Part shown: one piece after another, positions 51,647 through 60,291 of the stretch
Layout: every line of letters starts with the position of its first letter
How positions within the stretch are numbered: position 1 is the stretch's first letter
Source of the DNA: Methylobacterium hispanicum
GTDB lineage: Bacteria > Pseudomonadota > Alphaproteobacteria > Rhizobiales > Beijerinckiaceae
Assembly: GCF_022179285.1 (NCBI RefSeq)
Contig: NZ_BPQO01000027.1
Location: 1 to 64,000, forward strand
Length of the DNA stretch: 64,000 nt
Direction of reading: 5' to 3'
Made by a program: the position numbers and the translations under genes
The notes under the pieces: generated by a model
Told to the model about the DNA's origin: nothing
The model's database searches: none
What the model saw: only the letters and a program-made list of their open reading frames with translations

Positions 51647-53765
51647 TGTTGAGCTGCGCCGTGAGTCTCACCCGCTCCAGCGGCTGGACGTTCGCGCTGG
51701 CGGTCAGCTCTTGGTAGGAGAGCACCGCGAGGTTCGGGAAGTCGCGCTCCACGATCTTGCGCATGAAGCGGCGGATATCCATCGGCACCAGGATCACGGG
51801 CGGCACCGCGCTCTGCCCCGGCGCACCGACGGCCGCGCGCATCGCCGCGATCAGCTGCCGGTGCACGTCCGGCGAGAGGGCGAGGTAGGAGGCGCCGCTG
51901 GTCTGGCGGATCGCGTTGCGCACCGTGTCCTCGATCTCCTTCGAGATCAGGTAGGCCGGGATGATGCCCTGGCCGCCTGAGAACTTGTGCGTGATGTAGC
52001 GCGAGAGCGCGGCGCGGACGTGCTCGGCCAGCACGATCGGGTCCTTCTCGCGCTGGCCCCAGGTGACGAGCGCCTCCAGCACGGTGCGCATGTCGCGGAT
52101 CGAGATCTCCTCGCCGACGAGGCGCTGCAGCACGTCCGTGATGGTGATGGTGGGCAGGAGACGGGTCACCTCGCGCACCAGCTCGGCGAAGTTCTTCTGC
52201 ATCTGGTTCATCAGGTACATGGTCTCCTGGACCCCGATGAACTCCGCCGCATGCCCCTTCAGCACGTGGGCGAGGTGGAAGGTGAGCATGGTGGAGAGCG
52301 TCATCACCTGCATGCCGGCCCGCTCCAGCACGGGCAGGTGCTTGGTCGAGACCCAGTAGCTCGGCGTGTGGGGCAGGAAGTCCTCGCCGCGCTCGAAGGG
52401 GATGTCGAACATGCGCAGGTTCGCCTCGGTCTCGCGCACGATGACGTAGCCGGGCCGCGCGGCGCCCGCCGCCACCGGGATCTCGTTGACGAGGATGCGG
52501 TACTCGCCCTCCTTCAGGTTCTCGTTGAGCCGCAGGTGAATTCCGGGAAACGGCACGCCGAGGTCGAAGTAGAGGGCGCGGCGCACGCGGGCGACCTCGC
52601 GGTCGAGCTTGTCCGGCCGGATCGCGTTGCGCACGGACGCGGCGATGTCGACGATCAGCGGCACGGTGAGCGCGAAGCTCACCGCCTCGACGGGGCCGCT
52701 GTCGGCCTCGTCGCCGCCGGGCAGCGAGGGCGCCTTGCCGGGGGGCGCGAGCGCGGGGGCGAGCGCGGGCATCTCCAGCGAGCGGGTCTCGGCCGCCCCG
52801 CGGCCGCGCCGCCGCACGATCAGCCAGCCCCCGCCCCCGGTGAGCGCGGCCAGGATCAGGAACACCGGTGCGGGGAAGCCCGGCACGAAGGCGAAGACCG
52901 TGAGGATCACGGCCGTGATCATCAGCGCCTTCGGCTCGGCGACGAGCTGGCTGGAGATGTCGCTGCCGAGGTCGGCATTGTCCTCGGAGGCCACGCGCGT
53001 GACGATGAAGCCCGCGGTGATCGAGACGAAGAGCGCCGGGATCTGCGAGACGAGGCCGTCGCCGATGGTGAGGAGCGAGTAGCGGTCGAGCGCCTCGCCG
53101 AGCGGCATGCCCCGCTGCATCGTGCCGATGGCGATGCCGCCGATCATGTTGACCGCGATGATGATCAGGCCCGCGATGGCGTCGCCTTTGACGAACTTCA
53201 TCGCGCCGTCCATGGCGCCGTAGAGCTGGCTCTCCTTCTCCAGCTTATTGCGCCGGCGCTTGGCCTCGTCGAGCTCGATCATGCCGGCGCGCATGTCGGA
53301 ATCGATCGACATCTGCTTGCCGGGCATCGAATCGAGCGAGAACCGCGCCGAGACCTCGGCCACGCGCTCAGAGCCCTTCGTGATCACCATGAAGTTCACG
53401 ATCGTCAGAATCAGGAACACCACGAGGCCGACCACGAGGTTGCCGCCCACCACGAAGCGCCCGAACGTCTCGACGATATGGCCGGCATCCGCCTGGATCA
53501 GGATCAGGCGGGTGGTCGAGATGGCGAGCGCTAGCCGGAACAGAGTGGTGAGCAGCAGGATCGACGGGAAGGAGGAGAGCTGCACCACGTCCGTCAGGTA
53601 GACGGCCGCCATCAGGAGAATCGCCGCGAGGCAGAGGTTCAGCGCGATCAGCACGTCGATGATCGCCGTGGGCAACGGCAGGATCATCATGAAGACGATG
53701 CAGATCAGCAGGAACGCGAGCAGCAGGTCGTTGCGCTTCGAGAGCGCGTTGAGGAACTTCATCAT
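51636..53765 (-). CDS. sctV: type III secretion export gate protein SctV (YscV/LcrD/InvA family)
   Basis: 709 residues, usual for SctV. N-terminal membrane domain with about seven or eight helices (LLLAFLLICIVFMMILPLP, then the FHIPEP-family region SSFPSILLLTTLFRLALAISTTRLIL and GDAIAGLIIIAVN) and a cytoplasmic nonameric ring domain (about 360-709: RETEANLRMFDIPF, VLAEHVRAALSRYI). It forms the export gate above the ATPase and uses the proton-motive force. The flagellar paralogue FlhA is the alternative, but the adjacent translocators and chaperones fix it as T3SS. Start ATG 53765 (or 53762). Confidence 0.95.
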   Translation of the reverse strand: MMKFLNALSKRNDLLLAFLLICIVFMMILPLPTAIIDVLIALNLCLAAILLMAAVYLTDVVQLSSFPSILLLTTLFRLALAISTTRLILIQADAGHIVETFGRFVVGGNLVVGLVVFLILTIVNFMVITKGSERVAEVSARFSLDSMPGKQMSIDSDMRAGMIELDEAKRRRNKLEKESQLYGAMDGAMKFVKGDAIAGLIIIAVNMIGGIAIGTMQRGMPLGEALDRYSLLTIGDGLVSQIPALFVSITAGFIVTRVASEDNADLGSDISSQLVAEPKALMITAVILTVFAFVPGFPAPVFLILAALTGGGGWLIVRRRGRGAAETRSLEMPALAPALAPPGKAPSLPGGDEADSGPVEAVSFALTVPLIVDIAASVRNAIRPDKLDREVARVRRALYFDLGVPFPGIHLRLNENLKEGEYRILVNEIPVAAGAARPGYVIVRETEANLRMFDIPFERGEDFLPHTPSYWVSTKHLPVLERAGMQVMTLSTMLTFHLAHVLKGHAAEFIGVQETMYLMNQMQKNFAELVREVTRLLPTITITDVLQRLVGEEISIRDMRTVLEALVTWGQREKDPIVLAEHVRAALSRYITHKFSGGQGIIPAYLISKEIEDTVRNAIRQTSGASYLALSPDVHRQLIAAMRAAVGAPGQSAVPPVILVPMDIRRFMRKIVERDFPNLAVLSYQELTASANVQPLERVRLTAQLNNAA

Positions 53766-53880
53766 CGCCCGGACCGCGTCCCGCCCCCGCTGCGGGCTCG
53801 CGCCCGCCCCGCCCCGGCACGAGCCCGGCGCGCATCCATCCTGACCGATTCCCGGTGAGCAAACCGTTCCCGGACCGGGG

Positions 53881-53921
53881 TGGAGCCGTTCCCGATCGCG
53901 CTGCCGTCGGGAACGGCTCCA
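53881..53921. repeat. perfect 15-base inverted repeat upstream of sctV
   Basis: TGGAGCCGTTCCCGA (53881-53895) and its exact reverse complement (53907-53921) flank an 11-base loop. The core CCGTTCCCG occurs a third time in direct orientation just before (about 53865-53873). No T-run follows on either strand. It lies in the 250-base gap between sctV and the gene upstream in the operon, so it may be an operator, attenuator or mRNA processing/stabilising hairpin. Confidence 0.75.
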
Positions 53922-54015
53922 ACCTCCTGTCTTGACGCGCGCTCTTGCGCCGAACCGGCGTCCACGTCGGCGGAGAGCGCTCCAGCCCGCCGCGCCGGGC
54001 CCTGGCGCCGACGCC

Positions 54016-55230
54016 TCACCGGAGCGCCAGTTGCCGGCGCCCGGCCAGCACCGGCTCGTCCGGGAGCAGGTCCGTCTCCCGCCGCAGCACGTCTGCCACC
54101 GCCGCGAGGCCGGTCGCGAGGCCCAGGACGGCTGCCAGGATCCGCTCGCTCGCCCGCGCGGCGCGCAGGTCGTCGAGCGCGCGGCCCTCCGCCTCGAAGC
54201 GCTCGAGCAGGCGCGCGCCCATGTCCTTCAGCGTCTCGCCCGCCTCGTCGAGACGCCAATCCAGCTCGGTGCTGCGCGCCGCTTCCAGGGCCCGCTCGCC
54301 GGATCTGTCCTGGAGCAGCGCGGTCATCTGCGCGAAGGCGAGCACGAGGGCGGTCCGCCCGACGGCGATGTCGCGCTCGGCCGCGGCGATCCGGCCGTCG
54401 AGCGCCGCGATCGCGGTGTCGAGCGCGGCGATCCGGGCCTGGACGGTCGCGCGCTCGGTCCTTGCTCCGTCCAGCGTCGTCTGGGCCGCGTCGCGCCGGT
54501 CCGTCAGCGCGGCGATCGTCGCGGCGGCCGTGTCGCGCGTCGTCTCGATCTCCGCGTCGGCCGCCTCGAGCGTCGCCTCGACGTCCGCCCGCTCGGCCCG
54601 GAGCGCGGCGACCTTGCCCGGGTCGCCGGCCGCCTGCGCGGCCACGATCTGCGCGTCGATCAGGGCCAGCTTCGCGGCGATCGCGTCGCGCGCGTCCGAC
54701 AGGGTCTCGATGGCCGCGTCCGCCTTCGTCCGCTCGGCCGCGATGGTGCCGTTCAGGGTCGCGACCGTTCCCTGCAACTCGGTGATCTGTGTGGCGAGGG
54801 CAGCCTCCCGCGCCGCCGCACTCTCCCGCTCGGCCGAGGCCGCGCCCCTCTGCGCGATCAGGCCGCTGCCGGCCGTGCCGTCGCCGTAGAGTTCGGTGCC
54901 GGCGGTGGCGAGCTGGGCCGAGGCGCCGCCGAGGCTCGCGCGCACGCTGGCCGCCGCGCCGGCGATGCGGGCGTCGCTCGCCTCACGCCGCACCGCGTCG
55001 ATCGCGGCGGCGGCCTGCGCCAAGAGGATCGCCGCGTCCTCGGCGTTCTGCGGCGCCCGCAGGCCGGAGGCGCCGCCCGCGAAGACGGTGCCGACGCTCC
55101 GGTAGAGCGCCCCGGGGGAGGCCGCCGCGAGGCCGGCCGAGACCGCGGCGGTGCCGGAGGCCGGGAGCGGCCCGGTCTCGGACAGGGAGGGGAGCGGGGC
55201 GGCCTGGCTCGTTCCGGTGATGGCTGACAT
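54016..55230 (-). CDS. coiled-coil T3SS-associated protein (putative secreted/translocator-like)
   Basis: 404 residues from ATG 55230. N-terminus Ser/Thr/Gly/Pro-rich (MSAITGTSQAAPLPSLSETG), like a T3SS export signal; about 100-330 is a long Ala-rich coiled coil (ERADVEATLEAADAEIETTR, RIAALDTAIAALDGRIAAAE); near the C-terminus a short hydrophobic stretch (ILAAVLGLATGLAAVADVL) suggests membrane insertion. It has its own shared promoter-like motif upstream. Could be a third pore-associated protein, a scaffold or an effector. Confidence 0.6.
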   Translation of the reverse strand: MSAITGTSQAAPLPSLSETGPLPASGTAAVSAGLAAASPGALYRSVGTVFAGGASGLRAPQNAEDAAILLAQAAAAIDAVRREASDARIAGAAASVRASLGGASAQLATAGTELYGDGTAGSGLIAQRGAASAERESAAAREAALATQITELQGTVATLNGTIAAERTKADAAIETLSDARDAIAAKLALIDAQIVAAQAAGDPGKVAALRAERADVEATLEAADAEIETTRDTAAATIAALTDRRDAAQTTLDGARTERATVQARIAALDTAIAALDGRIAAAERDIAVGRTALVLAFAQMTALLQDRSGERALEAARSTELDWRLDEAGETLKDMGARLLERFEAEGRALDDLRAARASERILAAVLGLATGLAAVADVLRRETDLLPDEPVLAGRRQLALR

Positions 55231-55267
55231 GGGACGCTCCTGCCCGGACCGAGGTGCCCGCGGCCGC

Positions 55268-55308
55268 ATCCTACGCGGCCCTCGGCGCGCGACTGTGCCG
55301 AATGTGAC
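55268..55308 (-). promoter_or_regulatory. shared T3SS promoter-like element A
   Basis: Minus strand: box GTCACATTCGGCACAG (55308-55293), 19-base spacer, TAGGAT (55273-55268), 37 bases before ATG 55230. The same box with one difference and the same 19-base spacing to TATCCC occurs before the LcrH/SycD-type chaperone gene. Confidence 0.6.
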
Positions 55309-55330
55309 GCCGGATCCGGCCCCGCCTGCC

Positions 55331-56596
55331 TCAGATGCTGAGGCGGCGTCGGGCCGCCGCGTCGTCCGCCTCCGCATCGACGCCGCGCGCAAGGTCGGCA
55401 AGTTCCGCCTCGATGGACGCGATCGCGTCGACGAGAATCGCCAGCCCGAGCAGGACCTGCAGGCGGCGCGAGCGCATCAGGCGGCCGAGAAGCGCGCGCA
55501 TGCGGGCGAGGAACCCGGGCCGCGGCACCTGCCGCCCGAGCCGCTCCTCGAGCGCGGCCTCCGTCGATCCCGGAGCCTGCACGAGCGCGGCCAGGAGCGT
55601 CTCCGCGGCGGGCGGCGCGAAGGGCCGCGGCGGCGGCCAGCCCGGGATCATCGCGGCGTTGAGGATGAAGGAGGCGATGATGCCCGCGCGCTCGACCTGC
55701 GGCCCCGCTGCGATCTCGGCAGTCCGGCTCCAGCCGTCGATCGGGGCGGGATCGCGTGTCGCGGGCGGTCGGTCCGGCGCTGCGCTGCCCGGTCCGGAGG
55801 CGGGATCGGCGTCCGCGCGCGGGGACCCGTGCCCGCTCTCGGGGGCACGCTCGGGGGGCGGCGCCACCTCGCCGCGCGATCCGCCCCGGGAACGGCCCGC
55901 CGCGATCCCGGTCGTCGCCCCCGCCGCGAAGGAGATCGCGGCGGACGCCGCGGTGTCGGGGCCGGCGCGGTCGGGCGATCCCGCCTGCGCCGCGGAGGGG
56001 AGCGGTGTGCCGGCGCCGGCCGCATCGGGGCGGTGCCCGGCCGCCGCGAGGCCGTCCGGACCGGGTGCCCGGATCCCGGAATCCGTGGGGGGCACCGGCG
56101 CGCCGGCGGGAGCTTCGGGTCCCGCGGCCTCCGCGGCCGAGGGGCCGGCGACGGGCCCGACGGGCGACGCCGCCTGACCGGATCGCGGCATCGGGTCCGA
56201 TCCGGCGGGCAGCGTCGGCATCGACACCTCGGCGGCCGGCCCGGCGGCCCGCCTCGCCGCGGCCCCGTCGCCCGGCAGCACGGTCCCCACCCCCGATGTC
56301 GCCGCCTCCCGCATCGCCGGAACGACGGGCGGGGACTGCCCGGCGGGACCGAGCGGGGCGCGCAGGCCGGCCAGCGAGCGGCCTGCCGCCCAGGATCCGG
56401 ACCCGCCGGACGGAGCTTCCGCAACCGGCGGCGCCTCCCCGCCGTCCGGGTCCGCGAGACGGCCGGGGGCGGCGCCCGCTTCCGGGGCCGGGCGGGCGCC
56501 CTGGGGGGCGACGTAGGTGTTGGCGGCGATCGCGCCGAGATCGCTCGTGCGCGCCAGGGCGTCCAGCAGCGCGCTCAGAGGCAGGGCCACGGGCAT
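55331..56596 (-). CDS. Pro/Ala-rich disordered T3SS-locus protein
   Basis: 421 residues. Residues about 30-290 are low-complexity, Pro/Ala/Gly-rich and probably disordered; the C-terminal 130 residues are ordered-looking (IIASFILNAAMIPGW, ETLLAALVQAP, LARMRALLGRLMRSRRLQVLLGLAILVDAI). Long disordered protein in a T3SS operon suggests a needle-length ruler (SctP-like) or an effector, but no T3S4 domain motif is visible. Its start overlaps the previous gene's stop by one base (56596). Confidence 0.55.
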   Translation of the reverse strand: MPVALPLSALLDALARTSDLGAIAANTYVAPQGARPAPEAGAAPGRLADPDGGEAPPVAEAPSGGSGSWAAGRSLAGLRAPLGPAGQSPPVVPAMREAATSGVGTVLPGDGAAARRAAGPAAEVSMPTLPAGSDPMPRSGQAASPVGPVAGPSAAEAAGPEAPAGAPVPPTDSGIRAPGPDGLAAAGHRPDAAGAGTPLPSAAQAGSPDRAGPDTAASAAISFAAGATTGIAAGRSRGGSRGEVAPPPERAPESGHGSPRADADPASGPGSAAPDRPPATRDPAPIDGWSRTAEIAAGPQVERAGIIASFILNAAMIPGWPPPRPFAPPAAETLLAALVQAPGSTEAALEERLGRQVPRPGFLARMRALLGRLMRSRRLQVLLGLAILVDAIASIEAELADLARGVDAEADDAAARRRLSI

Positions 56597-57180
56597 CAGG
56601 CGCGGCTCCGGCCGGCCTCCGCCGGCTCGACCCGGCTCCGCTGCGCCAGCGCGCCCGCGAGCCGCTCGGCCTCCCGGATCAGCGCCTCCGGGGTCTGCCG
56701 GTCCTGCCGGTCCCGGAAGGCGGCCAGATGCTCGGCGGCGGACGCCCGGTCTCCGCGGGCGATCGCGAGGCCCGCCGCGTGGAAATGCGGCACCGCCCAG
56801 TTCGGGCGCAGGGCGGCGGCGGCCGCGAAGGCGATCCCGGCCTCGTCATCGGCGCCGCGCAGGTGCAGGCAGACGCCGTGGCCGACCCAGTAATCGGCGC
56901 AGCCGCTGTCGAGGGCGCAGAGCGCCCGGAACAGCGGCTCCGCCCGGTCGTGGCGGCCTGCGGCGAACCACGTGTGGGCGCGCCGGTACAGGGCTTCGGC
57001 GACGCCCTCGGGCAGGCCGAGCGCCGCCCCGAGCGTCCGTCCCTCCCGGAGCGCCGCGTAGATGCGCGCCCCGTCGAGGCCGAGGGCGGCGGCGGCCTCG
57101 GCGAAGAGCGTGCCGAGGAGCGCGCCGTCCTCCGGATCGAGGCCGAACGGCTCCCGGCCGGTCGAAGCTAGGACCGCCAC
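56596..57180 (-). CDS. TPR protein, LcrH/SycD-type chaperone-like (copy 3)
   Basis: 194 residues from GTG 57180, an inferred start. Three TPR-like repeats (LYRRAHTWFAAGRHDRAEPL, DYWVGHGVCLHLRGADDEAG, PHFHAAGLAIARGDRASAAE), with the FRALCALD block typical of class II T3SS chaperones that hold translocators. Starts 9 bases after the stop of another TPR gene. The client may be the disordered protein encoded next. Confidence 0.65.
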   Translation of the reverse strand: MAVLASTGREPFGLDPEDGALLGTLFAEAAAALGLDGARIYAALREGRTLGAALGLPEGVAEALYRRAHTWFAAGRHDRAEPLFRALCALDSGCADYWVGHGVCLHLRGADDEAGIAFAAAAALRPNWAVPHFHAAGLAIARGDRASAAEHLAAFRDRQDRQTPEALIREAERLAGALAQRSRVEPAEAGRSRA

Positions 57181-57188
57181 GGCGGGGC

Positions 57189-57677
57189 TCAGCCGGCCGG
57201 GGCCAGGGCGGGCGCGCGGGCCGGATCGGGCAGCGCCTCGAGCAGCCGGCCCGCTTCCTCGACGACCGCGGCATTCCGGGCGGCGCGGCCGAGCGCGACC
57301 GCGTCCCGCAGGTCCTCCGAGGCCTCCGCGAGGGCACCGAGCCCGATGCAGGCCCGGCCGGATACGAGATAGCCGCGGGGATCCTGGGGGGCGAGCGCGA
57401 TGACCGCCGAGGCCGCCTGCAGGGCGAGGTGGAACTCCTCGGCGGCCAGCGCGCAATTCGCCAGGCCGGTCTGGAAGACGGGATTCGTCGGCTCGCACAG
57501 GATGAGGCCGGCATAGACGCGCAGGGCATCCGCCGTCGCGCCCCGCTGGAGCAGGTTGCGGGCGACCTCCAGGCCGATCGAGAGGTCCTCGGATTTCAGG
57601 CCGAGCGCGTCGCGGATCTGCCCGTCCAGCAGGGCTGCGGCCTCGCTTCCGGGGGCCGGTTGGCTGTGTGCGTCCAT
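57189..57677 (-). CDS. TPR protein, LcrH/SycD-type chaperone-like (copy 2)
   Basis: 162 residues from ATG 57677. TPR pattern: VARNLLQRGATADALRVYAG, QTGLANCALAAEEFHLALQA, YLVSGRACIGLGALAEASED. Resembles SycD-family class II chaperones in size and repeat number. Sits between the CesT-like and another TPR gene. Client unknown. Confidence 0.65.
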   Translation of the reverse strand: MDAHSQPAPGSEAAALLDGQIRDALGLKSEDLSIGLEVARNLLQRGATADALRVYAGLILCEPTNPVFQTGLANCALAAEEFHLALQAASAVIALAPQDPRGYLVSGRACIGLGALAEASEDLRDAVALGRAARNAAVVEEAGRLLEALPDPARAPALAPAG

Positions 57678-57720
57678 CGTCTGTCCTCGCCCCCGGGGAG
57701 GCGCTCCCGTCGCCACGTCG

Positions 57721-58176
57721 TCACAGTCGGAAGATCAGGCTGCCGGCATCCTCCGGAAGCCCGTTGCGGATATCCGGCCCGGCCGCTTCCGCGAGCGTCG
57801 GCCCGTGGATCTCGGCCAGGTGGAGCACGTCCTCGATCAGCGCGCGCAGGAGGGGCACGTCGGCCGCGCGGCACGGGCCGGCGGCCTCAGCCCGCACGAT
57901 GCCGTCCTCGGCGAGCGTCAGGGCCGCCCGGTTGCCGAGCACCAGCCCCAGGCTCTCCCGCAGCATCTGGCGCAGCTGCGCCTCGCGCCGGTGGGGCACG
58001 GGCGCGAGCGCACCGACCTCCGCCGCGACCACGACCTGCGTGCCGTCCGGGTTCGGCCGGAGCCGGACCGTCCGCCCGTCGATGCGCAGGCTCGCCGCCT
58101 CGGCCGGAGCCGGCGCGGCGAGGCCCAGGCTCGCCCAGAGGGCCGCCGCCACGCCGGCGAAGCTCTCGCGCGCCAT
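57721..58176 (-). CDS. CesT/SycE-like class I T3SS chaperone
   Basis: 151 residues. Small acidic protein with the class I chaperone layout: helix FAGVAAALWASLGL, beta strands (LRIDGRTVRLRP, TQVVVAAEVGALAP), then LLRALIEDVLHLAEIHG helix. No membrane segment. Separated from the IpaC/YopD-like gene by 7 bases; class I chaperones normally serve effectors, so its client may be a nearby secreted protein. Confidence 0.65.
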   Translation of the reverse strand: MARESFAGVAAALWASLGLAAPAPAEAASLRIDGRTVRLRPNPDGTQVVVAAEVGALAPVPHRREAQLRQMLRESLGLVLGNRAALTLAEDGIVRAEAAGPCRAADVPLLRALIEDVLHLAEIHGPTLAEAAGPDIRNGLPEDAGSLIFRL

Positions 58177-58183
58177 GCTCCGC

Positions 58184-59158
58184 TCAAACCCGCGTGAGGG
58201 CGCGCATCTGGTCGGCCTTGGCCTCCTGCAGGTCCTTCAGGAACTGGATGATCGACTTGACCATCTGGTCCAGCGCCTCCTGCGACTCCTTGCGCAGATC
58301 GCCCTGGGCCTGCTTCTCCTGCGCGCTGGCGGCCGCTTCCTGGCCCTCGGCGTCCTTCACCTTGCTGGCGGCCTCGGTGCTGGCCTCGTTGTAGCGCGTC
58401 ATGCCCTGGCCGAGCTGGCCGGCGGTCTGCGAGGTCATGTCGCCGAGCTTGGCGAGGTTCTGCGCACCCTTGCCGACCGTCTGCGAGGCGTCGAGGGCCG
58501 TCTGGACCTCGCCGATCTTCATGCCCGAGAACTTGCCGGGCGCACCGGCCGCGGCGCCCGCGCCGCCGGGCACCTGCGGGCCGGCGGCGGTGGCCAGACC
58601 CTTGACCTCCTTGAAGGCCGACGCCTGCTTGCCGGCAGCCGAGATCCCGCCCCCGAGGGAGGCCAGGCCGCCCGCGACCTGCAGGGCCGAGCTGACCACC
58701 GTCATGATGAGGGACGTGAGGGCGCCGGACGTCAGGGTGGCGGCGGCCTCCCGCATCTTGCCGGCCTGGGCGAGGAGCTCGGTCTTGGCCTGGTCCCGGG
58801 CCGCCATCCGGTCGTCGAGCGCGCTCTTGCGCTGCTGGCCGGCCTGCTCGACCATCAGGCGCGCCAGGAGATCGAGCGCGCTGCCGGAATTCGCCAGCGA
58901 GGCGAGCATCTGCTGGGCGGCCGCGGCGCTGGCTTGGCTCGCGCCGGGATCCTCCGGCACGGCACCGCGCGGCGTCGAGGCGCCGCTGCTGGCGATCTGC
59001 GTGAGCAGCGCGGTGGGGACCGGCGGCAGCGCGCCGGTCGCGGCCGAGGCCGCGCCGGCCTTCGCCGCCGCGGCGGGCGCCGCCTTGCCGGCTCCGTCCG
59101 TCGGGTAGGTGGTCTGGAACGGGATGGTCCCGGAGGTTCCGCTGATACCGCTCGACAT
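58184..59158 (-). CDS. sctB: minor T3SS translocator, IpaC/YopD-like (SctB)
   Basis: 324 residues. Ser/Thr/Gly-rich N-terminus (MSSGISGTSGTIPFQTTYPT), one hydrophobic stretch (about 145-175: ALTSLIMTVVSSALQVAGGL) and C-terminal coiled coil plus amphipathic helix (about 285-320: LDQMVKSIIQFLKDLQEAKA). Size and domain order match SctB proteins that form the host-membrane pore with SctE, encoded 18 bases upstream. Sequence identity to known members is low. Confidence 0.72.
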   Translation of the reverse strand: MSSGISGTSGTIPFQTTYPTDGAGKAAPAAAAKAGAASAATGALPPVPTALLTQIASSGASTPRGAVPEDPGASQASAAAAQQMLASLANSGSALDLLARLMVEQAGQQRKSALDDRMAARDQAKTELLAQAGKMREAAATLTSGALTSLIMTVVSSALQVAGGLASLGGGISAAGKQASAFKEVKGLATAAGPQVPGGAGAAAGAPGKFSGMKIGEVQTALDASQTVGKGAQNLAKLGDMTSQTAGQLGQGMTRYNEASTEAASKVKDAEGQEAAASAQEKQAQGDLRKESQEALDQMVKSIIQFLKDLQEAKADQMRALTRV

Positions 59159-59176
59159 GGTGTCCTCCCCTCCCGC

Positions 59177-60223
59177 TCAGGCCCGCAGGCCGACCCGGGC
59201 CAGCGTCTGGCCCCGGTCCTGCATCGCCTCGGTGATCGCGTCGAGCATGCCGTCGAAGCGCTCGGCGGCGCCCTTCAGGCGCGCCATGGCCTGGTCGATC
59301 GCGTCGTCGAGCGACTGGATCAGCGCCGCCATCGCCTTGCCCTCGGACTGCGTCTTCATCCCCTCGGCCTTCGTCTTGGTGGCGTCGTACTTGAGGCCGC
59401 CGACCACGCCGTCGCCGACGCCCGTCATGATGCTGGCCACCGCGCCGGCGATCGAGAGGGCCGACTGGATCGCGGTCGCCGCGCCCTTGATCGCGCCGAT
59501 GCCGCCCGCGAGGGAGAGGATGGCGGCGACCGAGGAGACCACGATGCGGGAGATCATCTCCGCCTCGGTGGCCTTGCCCATGATCTTCTCCTCGGACCAG
59601 TCCGGGTGCCGCGCCTTGAGATCGGCCTTGACGATCTGGCCCATGATCCCGAGCCCGTCCTTGCTCGTCGCCGCGACGACGGCGTCGACGGCCAGGCCGA
59701 ACATCAGCACGCCCGCCGCCATCAGCGCCGCGCCCGCCAGGACGCCCACGCCCGTCGCGGCCATGAGCGCGCCGGCCGCGAAGGAGACGATCGCCCCGAG
59801 GAACTGGAAACCGATCTTGATCTTGTCCCAGATGGACAGGTTCTTCATCTTGTTCTCGGCCTGCTCGATCTTTTTCTGCGCCTCTTCGAGCTTGGCCTTC
59901 TTCTCGTCGATCTTGAGTTTCTTCGCGTTGGTATCGGTCTCGATCTTGTTCTTCTCGGTGGCGCTGATCGTATCCTTCATCTTCGTGGTGACCTCGAGCA
60001 GCAGCACGTCGAGCTGCGCGCCGGTGACCTTCGGCGTCATCGCGAAGAGGCTCGCGTTCATGGCGCTCATCGTGCTCTGACGCTGCGCCGCCGGCAGCCC
60101 GCCCGGGGAGCCGAGGCTGCCGCTGCCCGCCGCCTTCTCGACCGCGGCGCCCGGCTTGACGTCCGTGGGGGCGAGGTATCCCGCCACGCTCTGCCCGATG
60201 GATCCGCTCACGCCGCTGGTCAT
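59177..60223 (-). CDS. sctE: major T3SS translocator, IpaB/YopB-like (SctE)
   Basis: 348 residues from ATG 60223. N-terminal Gly/Ser-rich start (MTSGVSGSIGQS), coiled coil about 90-130 (KKLKIDEKKAKLEEAQKKIE), then two hydrophobic regions: about 138-190 (FLGAIVSFAAGALMAATGVG, GAALMAAGVLMFGLAV) and about 228-275 (VSSVAAILSLAGGIGAIKGA). This is the SctE hallmark for pore formation in a target membrane. It implies a T3SS directed at a eukaryotic cell, not only export. Confidence 0.8.
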   Translation of the reverse strand: MTSGVSGSIGQSVAGYLAPTDVKPGAAVEKAAGSGSLGSPGGLPAAQRQSTMSAMNASLFAMTPKVTGAQLDVLLLEVTTKMKDTISATEKNKIETDTNAKKLKIDEKKAKLEEAQKKIEQAENKMKNLSIWDKIKIGFQFLGAIVSFAAGALMAATGVGVLAGAALMAAGVLMFGLAVDAVVAATSKDGLGIMGQIVKADLKARHPDWSEEKIMGKATEAEMISRIVVSSVAAILSLAGGIGAIKGAATAIQSALSIAGAVASIMTGVGDGVVGGLKYDATKTKAEGMKTQSEGKAMAALIQSLDDAIDQAMARLKGAAERFDGMLDAITEAMQDRGQTLARVGLRA

Positions 60224-60291
60224 GTCCGTCTCTCCGTCTTCAGCTACGAGGATCGCCCGGTAGCGGGCGCGATGTCGGGGGCGGGGCCCGT

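Noticed and set aside
51636..53765. Flagellar FlhA
   Set aside because: Neighbouring genes encode IpaB- and IpaC-like translocators and LcrH-type chaperones, not flagellar proteins.
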